Notes under the pieces: generated by a model
Databases searched by the model: none
What the model was told of the DNA's origin: nothing
Seen by the model: only the letters and a program-made list of their open reading frames with translations
Part shown: positions 1-10,339 of the stretch, piece after piece
Position numbering within the stretch: position 1 is the first letter of the stretch
Layout: each line of letters opens with the position of its first letter
Assembly: GCF_000340215.1 (NCBI RefSeq)
Contig: NW_006921532.1
Span: 8,561,409-8,625,408 of the forward strand
Length of the DNA stretch: 64,000 nt
Direction of reading: 5' to 3'
Source of the DNA: Pseudocercospora fijiensis CIRAD86
Taxonomy: Eukaryota > Ascomycota > Dothideomycetes > Mycosphaerellales > Mycosphaerellaceae
Translations under genes and position numbers: made by a program

Positions 1-1300
1 TATATAGCCTATTTGTAGTAATAACAACCCTTTAAGACTACTCGAGGGTTATAGCTTATAGGCTATTCCGAGGCTCGAATAGTCGCCTCGTAAAGGGCGC
101 CTCTGCTGCTCTTAAGACTATTAACTCGCCTCTATTCTAGAGCCGCCTATAGAGCCTTTATACACTCCTTTAGCTAATTAACGAAGTACGGCTAGTTAGT
201 GAGAGCGATACCTCTAAGGTTAGCGATATAGTGCCTCGCTAGCGGCAACTGCGTCGCTTAATTAAGTAGGCGCGCCTGCCTTACTAGAAGGACCTATTAT
301 CGCTCTTCGACCTCCGGTTTATTAAGTAAATACAACCCGTCTACTAGGTAGCGTACTCGTTATATATTAATAATCTATTAGTTTCTCGAGAATTTAGTAA
401 CCGCGAAGAAGAATGCCGCATTACCTTCTTTAAGCGCTATTTTGCCTACGAAGACTACGATCCTTCTATATTCGAGCGCTATCTACGATTTAACGACGAA
501 TTTATCGAATTCCGAGACTCTACGCAACGCTTCTTCGCTATTAGTAACTACTACGAGCTTAGTCGGTACCGAGAGCGCGGCAATATTACTGCTTATTAGG
601 ACTTCCTTACTCGTAAAGCGCCTCTTATAGCGGAAGTCGCTCTCCGCCTATATAGAATACCTGCTAACTTAGTACCTTCCGAGCGAGCCTTTAGCGCTAT
701 AAATTTTATATAGAACGACTATCGCTCGAAGCTGTCCGCTACGCGCACCGACGACTGCATCTATATCTATATAAATAGCCGCGCCTTGCGTAGGCGATTA
801 GTAGAAGAGGTAGTAAGACGGCAACGATAAGCTAAGTTACGAGAGATATAGCAGCGACAGTTAGCAACTAAGAAAGAGATTAGGAAGGCAGAATTAGACG
901 CATTGCTTGCCTTCGAAGAAGCTATAATAAATAACTACTGCTTGCTACTAAGCGACCCTCGCTATCTCTATATACCTAACCTTAAATAGCTATTTAATCT
1001 ATATAGTCTATCTTACTACTAAGAAGATAACGACTTCGAAGACGAGCCTATTAATTATAAAGCGCTCTTCGAGGCGATAACGAGTAGTTAACTACTATAG
1101 TACTTACTATTCTTTAAGCTAGTTAATAGCTAGGCTTCTACTAAACACGACCCTCTAGTTAGCTATACGCTATTTAGTTAGTCGCTCTTATAAGACAACA
1201 ATACTAACAACGGCTAGTAATAGCTAGAGACATATAGTAACTATGCTAGTACGGAAGCGCTTAGATAATAAGCGCTCTAACAACGGCCGTATTATTAAGC
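1..1300 (+). mobile_element. RIP-degraded hAT transposon relic (transposase C-terminal part)
   Basis: This is remnant DNA of a hAT-family transposon, cut by the left window edge. Read on the plus strand with stops ignored, positions about 672-712 give VPSERAFSAINFI and about 750-795 give DDCIYIYINSRALRR. This is the conserved C-terminal dimerisation region of hAT transposases. Stop codons occur where Trp or Gln would be expected (TAG/TAA), and CpA and TpG are very scarce, as expected after RIP. No intact ORF of useful length remains, so it should not make transposase. The family call is from motif recognition; the exact left end is outside the window. Confidence 0.75.
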
Positions 1301-1302
1301 TT

Positions 1303-1416
1303 AAGAAGTGGTCTATTCTATAGCAAGAAGTGGTCTATATAGTAGTCTTAATCTACAGCAAGAAGTGGTCTATATAGTAGTCTCAATCTATAGTAAGAAG
1401 TAGTCTTATTCTATAG
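1303..1416. repeat. Tandem repeat, 35-bp unit, about three copies
   Basis: The motif AGAAGTGGTCTATATAGTAG recurs with a 35-bp period: two full units, flanked by a shortened first copy and a degenerate last copy (AGAAGTAGTC). It lies just downstream of the hAT transposase remnant, where subterminal repeats of hAT elements usually sit and can serve as transposase binding sites. That role is inference. Confidence 0.7.
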
Positions 1417-1499
1417 CTATATTGCCTTTAATATAGTATTACCTTCTACCTCTGGTTAGCCCTAGTTAGCCTTATATTACTAACAACTTAGTGGATAAG

Positions 1500-1541
1500 A
1501 GCAACGTTATTAACATGGTTAGCAACGTTAGTAACGTTGCT
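1500..1541. repeat. Palindromic end of the left repeat block
   Basis: Positions 1521-1541 form a perfect palindrome with 10-bp arms and a 1-bp centre (AGCAACGTTA G TAACGTTGCT). The arm motif occurs once more at 1500-1509. Base composition changes from RIP-like to ordinary genic DNA immediately afterwards, so this is probably the right-hand terminus of the hAT remnant. Confidence 0.55.
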
Positions 1542-2560
1542 GACAATTAACAACCTGGCACCCCTACGTGTGACCGTGACGCGCGACGAATAGAGATAAG
1601 ACAGGGATCCATGGCTTGCACACGCTCGCTTTTAGCTTCGATGCCACAACGATCGACATGCATCTTGATGGACTTGACGCTTTCGGCGTGGTGTGGCATG
1701 ATATGGCCTCGTGTGTGTGGCGTTTGCAGCAGAACGATGTGGCGTGAAGAGCCTCGCATTGTGAACTCACCTCACCTCATCCTCACAAACGATATATTGC
1801 GCTTACATCGCAGAAAGATCATACCGTGTCAGACGCCTCCAAGAAGCTTCTCGGCTGAGCTGGACGGCGTGAGCGCATGATACGAGCAAGTTTTTCGAGT
1901 CAGCCAGCTGCAAGACGCTCTGGGATTCAGCATAGCTTCCGCATGCACTATCGACTTTCTGAAATGGCTTGGAGCCACCGCCGACGAGGTTCGCTAAGGA
2001 AAGCTCTACGAGGGCGGAAACAGGTTGGCCGCATACATCCTTGGCCATTCCCGAGCTGTCAAGACCACACGTAGGCGCTCGGCCGTCAGCGTGACCGGAG
2101 CCAACTCCGCCACTCGGGTCTGGTCTAGCGAGAAGGATTGTTGCAGTTCATCACCATTGTCAAGCCAGCCACCTCATCTGACTGCACTGATTTTGCCGGT
2201 GCGCTGGACGAGGCAAGAACATCATTGCACACAAGCCTCTCTAACACTTTCCAAGACACGGATGAGCCGGATATCAGGCTGGGCAATGGGGACATCCATT
2301 CTCTTATATCCGAAAAGCGCTGGAGTCTATCTCTTCCGCTGATTCCTCGAAGTCAGCACAAGTCATGAATTTCAGGTCAATGGCTCGATTCTTGTTGAAG
2401 TCACGGAGGCTCTGAAATATTGCAAAGGAAACATGCGCAAGCCGTTTCACAAGACTAATTGCTCCTCCTAACAAGGTGCAATCCAGCTCCAATACCCCAG
2501 GAAAAGATTTTCGAATTTGTCGTGCCGTCACCAGTTCAAAGAAAATATAAACGACAGATC
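1542..2560. other. Intergenic, no gene recognised
   Basis: Ordinary base composition with only short unconvincing open frames on both strands and no recognisable domain. The right part presumably holds the 3' end of the minus-strand SnoaL-like gene. Confidence 0.5.
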
Positions 2561-3123
2561 CTAATTCTTCGGCGTCATGCTCGCAGTATCCTAAGAACAT
2601 CAAGATTAGCATTGCAGTCCATGCATGCATCGTCGTCCCATCTCAGCCGCCAAGATCAAACTCACAAGATAAACCTGATAATGGTCCAGCTTCAGTCCTC
2701 CCTGATGCTCAACAAAACGCGCTCTCGCTGCCCAATCAAGGCTCGTACTTCCCCCCTCCCTCAAGGTATAATCAACAGTCCCAAACAGCATAATATCGTT
2801 GGAACCCGACCCAAAAGGATACAATTGCTTAGGCTGGTGCGATCGCTTCGCCACCTTTACCCACATGCCCTCGCGCATCTTGATGATGTCTGATGTCACA
2901 AGTCAGAATTGGAAGCTCGGAAAAGGGACTATGTAGGTAGCTTACTGTCACGACCTTGCGTCTTGTTGGGCCCCATGATCAGTGTGCCATCACCAGTGAA
3001 CATATCGGCATATTGCTCGTGGCCACCTGGGGTGTCTGAGACGGCATAGAATTTCTCGAAGAAGGCTCTGATTTCGGGCTTTACGGCGCCATCGCTGGGC
3101 ACGGAAGCTGTGTATTGACTCAT
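2561..3123 (-). CDS. SnoaL/NTF2-like fold protein
   Basis: Three-exon model on the minus strand: 3123-2946, 2889-2666 and 2590-2561, giving 143 aa. Introns are 56 bp (GTAAGC...CAG) and 75 bp (GTGAGT, branch point GCTAATC, TTAG). Joining them rebuilds a continuous small alpha+beta protein with AVKPEIRAFFEKFYAVSD, then HEQYADMF, GTLIMGP and a final DHYQVYLDTA. This is the pattern of fungal SnoaL-like (NTF2-superfamily) proteins of about 130-150 aa: a cone-shaped barrel that in different members binds or converts small hydrophobic ligands. There is no signal peptide, so it is probably cytosolic. The substrate cannot be told from sequence. The start at 3123 (MSQYTA) is preferred over an in-frame upstream ATG at 3165 because it matches the usual family N-terminus. 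Confidence 0.75.
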
Positions 3124-4153
3124 TGTGTTGGTGTGAAATGCGAAGATGTTCTCTGCAGAGTTCAATTTTCAAGGTGGTTGCGATAATAAGTCATGTGCGC
3201 AAGTCAAAGCAAGCACGGCGTGGAACAGTAGAATAGAGGTGAGGAGACGCTCGGAAATAAAGTCTGACTTTCGGCACATCATCAATGTCAAGGATCCGCT
3301 TGTAGTAATTCAGGTCGGGCCCACGAGCAGAACTCTTGTGATTTTGGGGGGCTGCTCTAAATCTTCCATGTCCCTTCTCAATATGTGCGAGAAATGAATG
3401 TGTGTTGCCTCCAATGCTGTACAGTCCTCCATGAAGAGCGCATCGCACTGATGAGCTTTTCCTTATGAGCATCGGCCATAGCGTGAGCCTTCGCAGAATC
3501 GCAGGGCCGCCGCCGCTTGCACGTCTCGGCCCGCGCACTGTGCTGCAGCATTGACGGCTGAAAGGCATCCACTCCATCCTTCTATTTCGCGCAGAAGCAG
3601 CTGCACACACCTTGTCCCAAGTTCAGTCGATTGAGCGCTATTTACCAGCACCGTTTGCTGGACAGTCGCAAAGCCAACTCGAATTGATCCATTGAACACA
3701 GCCACTGAGCGACTCCAGTCTGCAAGCGTCTGTTGAGGCGGAAGGTTGCCGCCGGATGTTTCCTAGAGTGCAATTTGAAGGCGTTTGACCTCCATCGACC
3801 GAGAAGTTGAATCCCCTGATCAGGGATGCCGCTATCTTCGGCATGCCGAGCAGCACCCCCCTCGGAGAGGGTCGCCAGCGTAAAGCGAGTCGTCTACGTT
3901 GTACCGGAGAAGCGGTTGTTTGAGGAACTATATATCCTGTCCGACAGACGAAGCTTGACCATCCAATTGAGCTTTTCAACCAAGCCACCAAGACCTTAGC
4001 TAGAATTTCGACCCGGAATCCGAGGCCAGATGGCAAATGCTATCGCTATTCACAGCCTCGTCAACCATGCACTGGCGTGTGCTCCAAAGGATGTGTATTT
4101 ACGGCCCGGCGTCTAGCACTTCTCATCACGAACGAAGCAGAACCCTTCGGAGC
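3124..4153. other. Intergenic, no gene recognised
   Basis: Several 60-139-residue open frames exist on the minus strand, but none shows a domain, a splice pattern or low-complexity signature of a real protein. It probably contains the promoter of the SnoaL-like gene and the 3' UTR of the CDF gene. Confidence 0.5.
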
Positions 4154-5850
4154 TCACTTTCTCTTCTTCGTTGCGCCATTGGCGTGCTCCTGGGAATGTC
4201 CATTTGCATGCGCGTCATCATGGTCGTGATCGTGATCCTCCTCGATGTTCGTGTCGTTATCGCGCGTCACAAATTCATCCGAGAAGGCGGCGTTCTGACT
4301 TGTCGTAAATCTCATCGTAACGCGCTTGGTACCTCGGACCTTGTTTGCAATGGCATCTCGTACCAATTGTTCCACATCTTGAGTATGTGCGACGGTCCAG
4401 TCCTTGGGTACACCAATCTCGATCTCGAACATGAGGTTCTGGCCGGACTTGATGCCCTGTACTCCACGAATCTGAACAAGCTTATAGCTCTCGAGAGCAG
4501 CAACAGCAGTGGTCTCTGCCTTCTCTCTAAGCTCTTCATCCATGCCCTTGTCTGCAAGCTCGTAAAGCGCAGACATGGTATTACCCCAGCCAGCTTGGAC
4601 TATCATACCGCTGATTATGAGGCCGCCGACTGGATCCAGCCATCGTGCACCTTCCATGAAGTTGCTTGCAACGATGGTGAACAAAGCTACGAAAGCAGTA
4701 AGACTGTCTACGCGATGATGGTATGCCTGGCGCATGTCAGCAAGATCCTGGGTCAAAGCGCTTTCAAAGTACTTGCATTACTCGAAAGCACACTGCTGCG
4801 TTTCTCCTCGGCAATTTTCATGGTCGCTCGATACAGCCACTCCTTGATCACGATCGATGCTGCAGCTAGCCATGCTGCATTGATGTTTGGTCCTACGTCG
4901 ATGTGACCATGCCCATGATCGTGGTCATGCGAGTGGGAATGGGCCAGGAATCCGAGATGCGAAAGGACCTCATGAATTTGGGGAAAGAACTGCTGGCTCA
5001 GTGCCAAAACAGCTTGCAGGCCAATTCCAATGCCTCCGCCTAATAAGATACAGGAGACGGCAAGAGCACCCAAGGACTCGATTTTCCCGTATCCCATGGG
5101 GTATTTGGATGTTGCTGGCTTGAGAGACCACGAGATGGTAGCGAGAGTGGTGATGTCTGAAATGAGATCGGTCAAGGAATGTACAGCATCAGCTGTCAAG
5201 CTGTAGTATACAGTCAGCTCGAGTCTTAGAATACTCCGAGTGCTACAGTGCTCTGCTCGAAGTCGCAGCATACGGACACTTGTCACTTTGACATGGTGCA
5301 GGGTAGTTGTTGAGACTCACGCCTTGGAGTTGAAAACGTATCCACCAGCACCTTTGGCAATGGCCATTCCAAGATTGACATAAAGCCCCACGCGAGTGAT
5401 TCGTACGCCCGGGTCATTCTTGTTTGTGCTCGTAAGATAGGCATTGTCAGCATGATGGTGGTGATGTCCATGTCCATGCGAATGCCCCGCGTGCGTCCTC
5501 TTCTGCGTGGTCTGGGTAGACATAATGGTTCTGGGCAAAGTTGCAGTTACGGCCACAGGTTGGCGAGAGTGGTGGACTATATGGGCCCACTGATGCGGCG
5601 AGCGCAGACGGTGCACAGGTCGGGCAGCAGGAGCGAGGGTAAGCAGGATGCGGCGTTGGACGTGGGTGCGGATTCGAACTCGAGCGGTGGATAGACCGGC
5701 GGCGATGGGAGAGAGTGTCTCTATGGCTGCGGCGTGCGCGCTCGTGGCTGCGGGAGGAGCTGTCGCTATACGTACTACTGCTGTCGGGGAGGTTTTACAT
5801 CGCAAGGGGCTATGTATCAAACGCCATGCGTTCAGAGCCGGGAGGGGCAT
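4154..5850 (-). CDS. Cation diffusion facilitator, mitochondrial Mmt1/2-like
   Basis: Three exons on the minus strand (5850-5321, 5200-4777, 4726-4154), 508 aa. The protein is a CDF metal/H+ antiporter. The N-terminal ~105 residues are rich in Arg, Ser and Ala and poor in acids, like a mitochondrial presequence. A His-rich stretch (GHSHGHGHHHHH) follows, then transmembrane helices carrying the CDF metal-site signatures ADAVHSLTDLISD (helix 2) and AYHHRVDS (helix 5). Between them lies a second His-rich loop (HSHSHDHDHGHGH). A cytoplasmic-type ferredoxin-like C-terminal domain follows, ending in a third His/Asp-rich tail. Architecture fits the yeast Mmt1/Mmt2 group (mitochondrial iron or other divalent metal export). 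The first intron is 120 bp. The second is 50 bp and uses a GC donor (GCAAGT...CAG), the only join that restores the SSNAYHHRVDS sequence. The start at 5850 was chosen because it provides the presequence; metal specificity is not determinable. Confidence 0.88.
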
Positions 5851-5898
5851 CAATGAAATAAGTTCACAATCTCCTTTTCTCCTTTCTGTTGTCAGGGG

Positions 5899-5930
5899 TG
5901 CCAGTGCCAGTGCCAGTGCCAGTGCCAGTG
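5899..5930. repeat. (TGCCAG)n microsatellite
   Basis: Five consecutive 6-bp TGCCAG units lie in the 5' region just upstream of the CDF start codon at 5850, probably in the promoter or 5' UTR. A similar GTGCCAGTGCCAG tract occurs at about 42,226-42,240. Confidence 0.8.
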
Positions 5931-5949
5931 AGCCAGCGTCCAGTATTTG

Positions 5950-5976
5950 CAGGCGCAGGCGCAGGCGCAGGCAGGC

Positions 5977-6032
<56 letters not shown>

Positions 6033-6034
6033 CA
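5950..6034. repeat. (AGGCGC)n then (CAGG)n microsatellites
   Basis: A short AGGCGC tract (about 5950-5975) runs into about 14 near-perfect CAGG units (5977-6034). Long open frames crossing it on both strands are translations of the repeat and are not genes. It lies in the 5' region of the CDF gene. Confidence 0.85.
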
Positions 6035-6566
6035 CAGGCGCGCTGAGGCTCGAACAGAGGCAGGAAAGACAGGCGGTTGCCAGCCCACCCCAGTAGAACT
6101 AACGGATGATAACACGCACTGCGGCTCAGTCTGCTAGGCCTGGGGAGGACGGAGTTCGAGAGGGAGCGCTCTCGCATTTGCCTGATTCCCGTCTAGTCCA
6201 CTTGAGCCGAGGCCGAGGCTGCGCCAAGTCCAAATACAGTAAAAGCTTACGACTGCCATTGCGCCTCTACTACTGAGATGAAATGTTTTCTCGAGCACTA
6301 TTCGTCTGTCTATCCATGCTGTACGGGCCCTCGAAGCCAGGAGGTGGCTCAGATCCCCTTGTAGGCCTTCTTGCCACAGCTGGCCCCAACACGTGGCTTT
6401 CTTCCATCACCAGACATCTCCTGTCTACAAATAAAAGCAAAACAGCCGTTCAATCATTACTCTCCTCGTCATCGTAGTCATCGTAATGTGCACACTGCCG
6501 AGCAACATGCTGGATATCACATCACTCTTGGCCCCAGAGAGGGCGATCCTCGCCTCCGACCAACGT

Positions 6567-7437
6567 TCAATTCGAAAGCACTGATTCAATGCTGATTCCA
6601 CCGCGGCCATTCTGCGACTCTGGTGAGCAGCGCTGGGATTGCGACCGTCCCCGGAAAGCTCCATCTTGAGGCGATGTGACGACTGGTGCTCCCTCAAATG
6701 TACGTCGGATTGGTGGCGGCGGCTGGTACAACGGCAGTGGGTGTGGAAGACTCCTCGAGCGAACATGCTCTTGATACGTCTGCTGAGGAGAATGACCATG
6801 CCAAGACGCCGATGCTTTGCCTGATGGCACTGCCTCTCCTACCTCTATCTCAGCCTCCGAACCAAATCCAATCCCTGAGTCGCTGTTGTGGTCTGAAATA
6901 ATACCTCCATGATCTTCCATCGGCTGCTCGTCTGCAACAGCCTTCCTATGGGCGGTTCTGGCGGCAGACTGCAGAGTCTTGAGTCCCTTTTCCATGCACT
7001 GTGCCACTTGTCAGCATGTCAATCATGAAGCATGAAGACAGCTGGCTTACCTTCGCTTCTACTATGGCCCAACGCTCGCCGAGTCTTGATGCTAATATGT
7101 CCCACATCTCCTTCCTGCACGCCATGTACTCCTGGGCAAGAAGTTCGAGCTTGTGAGTGTCCCAGTCATCGACATGGCGTCGTTCGATCAATCGCTCATG
7201 CCGCTTGCGGCAGGCGTTTGCCGTCTTGTTCGGAAAGTGTCGAGCGGCAATTGGCTGCCAGTTAAGGCCAGAAGCTCTGGCTTGGAGAAGAACTTCGTCA
7301 TCGGCAGAACTCCAAATCGCTGCATTCCGAGATCCGGAGGCTGAAGCAGCTGTATATGGTGCCGCCAGGGCCGTCTGACTTGCCGACCGATTCCTGCTTT
7401 CCTTGGGCATGATTGGAAGGACTTTGAAGTGTGGCAT
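6567..7437 (-). CDS. Myb/SANT-like DNA-binding protein
   Basis: Two exons on the minus strand (7437-7051 and 6998-6567), 272 aa, with one 52-bp intron (GTAAGC...CAG). The join gives IVEAKCMEKGLKTLQSAART, a continuous helical segment. Residues about 35-85 form a single Myb/SANT-type repeat (AAIWSSADDEVLLQARASG, then NWQPIAARHFPNKTANACRK and RHERLIERR) with the spaced Trp and Ala-Cys-Arg-Lys helix typical of fungal single-repeat Myb proteins. A second helical region follows (MACRKEMWDILASRLGERW). The C-terminal half is Ser/Pro/Gln-rich and disordered. It is probably a nuclear regulatory protein; no target is known. A second in-frame ATG at 7410 could also serve as start. Confidence 0.75.
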
Positions 7438-9000
7438 GTATGGCAGTTGAGGTCGATGTCGTAGCTTCCGCGTCCAGCACTCAACAAGAGGAGCTTCCGA
7501 AGGATTAGGGATTAGTGGTTGTATGTAACGCCAGTACCAGACCGAACAAGTTACAAAGGAAATACGCAAAGAAATAGGAAACCAAAAACAAGTACAAGAA
7601 AGTGGAAGTTTTGCAGATGTAGTGTTTGTTGAAGTGGAGCCGTTCGCACTCAAGGTGGCGACATGGTCACTTTATAGCAACCACCTGGGTCGCGCTGTGC
7701 CGAACGGCAACCTATGAGATCCAAGCAGACGACTTTTGAAACATGTCGTTGATTGCTTGACGTCTGGGATCGCGGTATCGTTTCTGCAAGCAATTGAGGC
7801 AGGCGAGGCTGAAACTGCTAACATGCCATGTGGTGCAGGCGCCTTTGCAGTCTCTGGTCGTTTCCTGTGCATTGCGCTCCTCGAATGGTCCATCGATGCA
7901 CGTTGCCCAAATTTGAGACGTCATGGCCGAATGCCAACCCGCTCGTGAGAGCTTCGCGCCTGTTTCGAGTTATCTTGGGAATGTCTAGCGCAAGGCGGCC
8001 ATCGTAAGTGGTGCCCGGCGCGAAGATCGAGCACCGGCGGCTACGGCTACCTCTGAAGTTCTAAATTGAGCCTGCAGAAGTCTCCATTGCATACATAGCG
8101 GCTGTTATATCCGAATGCAGGCCGGGCCCATTTTCACAGCACAGATCCAGTGAGACTTTCCATGCGTTATCTAGGCCTGCGTTTGGGTGTGCAAAAGCAT
8201 GAAGGCCTCTTGGCAACAGGATGTCGACGCGTGTGGCCTCCTGCTGGGCCAAATGAAGCGTCCTCGAGCACGAGAGATGGAGTGCTGTGGTACAATGGTT
8301 CAGAAGGTGAGGTCAGTGCTTGGCCAGCGGCTACCGGTGGGCGCGTACTGCAGGGCTTCTTCAGTGTCGTGAATTCTTCGGCCTGTCATTGGCAGGATGG
8401 AGAAATTGCTGATCCCGCCGATACTTCTGTACGACTGTGGTTTCTCGACAAGTCTTGAGGTGCTCGTGGTCGATGAAAGCTGATGGCAGGCCGCAGAACA
8501 GCTGCTCTCTCTAGAATCTCCCTGGCGATGGACCTCGGCAAAGTGGGAGCAGCCTGAGGCTCACGCCAAGATACGCGTACATCAGTACCTGCGTCTGCAG
8601 CACAACAGCTGTCATCGCCGCTGGCGATCGTCCTCGCATACAAGGGACGTCTCTGCTGGCTATTCGGCATCGCGGCCGAGATGAGTGCCATTGGCGTTTG
8701 CATCTGTTCTGATCTGCTGTTTCCGCAGCGGCCCTCTCCACCGACGACAGGGGTGACGGATAGATGCAGTGGCCCGTCGTTGACAGGCGATTAACCAGGG
8801 GAGTCGCGTTTCGCTTCGCGGATGCTAAATTTCCTCGTGGACAGCTTCAAGTGCTGTGCTGAGCGCAATCGCTACGTCGTGCACGCGACGGCCGCTGCTC
8901 GTCGTCTGGCGTCTTCGGCGTGGAGGAGTGCGCCAGGCAGTTCAGCTCTGCCTCCCTACGCGAGCGGTCATTTTCATGCTGTGCTAGGCTATGTGCTGTG

Positions 9001-9028
9001 CTGCACTGCACTGCACTGCACTGCACTG
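9001..9028. repeat. (CTGCA)n microsatellite
   Basis: Five to six tandem copies of the pentamer CTGCA within the intergenic region; no associated gene. Confidence 0.75.
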
Positions 9029-10250
9029 GAGCTGCACTCAGTGTCTGTTGGCAGTGCACGCATGCTGCCGTGATCCACGACCTGCATTCTGCACTGAGCT
9101 CAACCCGGGAACAACGCGCTGCTGTGCCAAAAGGCTGAGTCGGACATTGAAGCGCTCAGCCCACAGTGTCCGCGTGGACCGCCGAACAGCTCTGATCCGG
9201 CCAAGCACAATCGCGACTCCCGCGCCTCAGTCGAGCCCAGCGGTCTCAGGCTGAACGAGGCAGGTCGAACTTCCCGCGAGGCGATGGACCGGTGTTGTGG
9301 AGCTAGGTGCGGAACATTGCAGAGCAGCGTTGCTGACACGTCCGATCCGGGCAATCAGCAGTCGGCAGACACCGAACGAACGACCATTGCTGGCCTTCAC
9401 GATGCAGACCTCAACACGCCACGCAGGGTTCTGCCTGGTGCATGCACTTCTTCACTGCTTCTTCAAGCTTAGACTCCCCGGCAGCTTGTGTCAACCACAC
9501 TTTCTGCCGCGCGGAACTCGCAACACCCTCAGCTATTCCGCTCTGCAGTGACAGAGAGCAGGCTCGAACACATGGCCGGAGCGGGGACCGCTCGTTTCTC
9601 TGCTCTTCCGCTATTGGCATCTCGGCTCTGTCAAACGCATCGTTGGCTCTATCCCAGGGGTTTGACCTTGAGACATGACCTACAAAGAACACAGCTCTTC
9701 CACGGAGTGGCCCAACCTTTCCAACTAGCTTCTGTATTTCTCTCTTGGCGGCCGAATTGCTCCTCTCGTTTCCATTTGCTTAACATTGTCGGCGGCTGTG
9801 TTTTTGTTTACTTTCAATCGGCGGCCAGTTCCCGCAATTGTTGACAGCATTTTGTTTCCAAAAAGCCAGGTTGCGAAGGCCATCGAATCTTCCCGCAAGG
9901 CTTCGTTGCAAGCCGCATATCATCTTCGTCCTTGCGTCCGGCCGGACCATCTCTGTAGACGACAAGACATCTGCCACACTGTGTCTGTGCCTGGTCAAGC
10001 CGCTTCCCGGATCTTCAGCGAAATTAGGCACGGCCAGCCAGAGATTCACTGACGAGAAAAGTCCCCATTCCCAAAATCGTTAGCGTGGACTTAAGTTGAT
10101 CCCGCCTGTGGAGCTGCCGCCTCGCTCTCGCAGAGCTGCTGCACCCTCCAGCTGCACGACAACTTCTCGTGCAGATATCCAGCCTTCTTCTCAAGCTCGA
10201 AAACACGTGTTGCCACGCCGTTCCCTGGGTGCTTACACACCGATCTTACG

Positions 10251-10313
10251 GTAAGTCGCCAGCTGCAATGCACTTTGGCATGGTGTTGGCCAGCACTGAC
10301 GATCATTGCGCAG
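10251..10313 (+). other. Probable 5' leader intron
   Basis: A 63-bp interval bounded by GTAAGT and GCGCAG lies 26 bp upstream of the ATG at 10,340. Length and sites match the other introns in this window. If spliced, it connects a stop-free upstream stretch (from about 10,085) to a second open frame discussed in the findings. Confidence 0.5.
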
Positions 10314-10339
10314 TTCATCGCCTGTCGGTGAAAGAGACA

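Larger units (their letters stand above)
7438..10339. other. Long intergenic stretch, no gene recognised
   Basis: No domain-bearing frame on either strand. Many short frames overlap each other without a convincing gene structure. It holds the promoter of the minus-strand Myb-like gene on the left and probably a long 5' leader of the next plus-strand gene on the right. A good leader intron lies at 10,251-10,313 (GTAAGT...GCGCAG). Confidence 0.5.

Noticed and set aside
4037..4906. 289-codon plus-strand open frame
   Set aside because: It is antisense to exons of the CDF transporter, whose protein has clear family motifs; the plus frame shows none.
5648..6177. Cys-Leu-Pro-Ala and Gly-Arg-Gln repeat proteins on both strands
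   Set aside because: Direct translations of the CAGG and AGGCGC microsatellites; only the downstream minus-strand part (CDF presequence) is kept.
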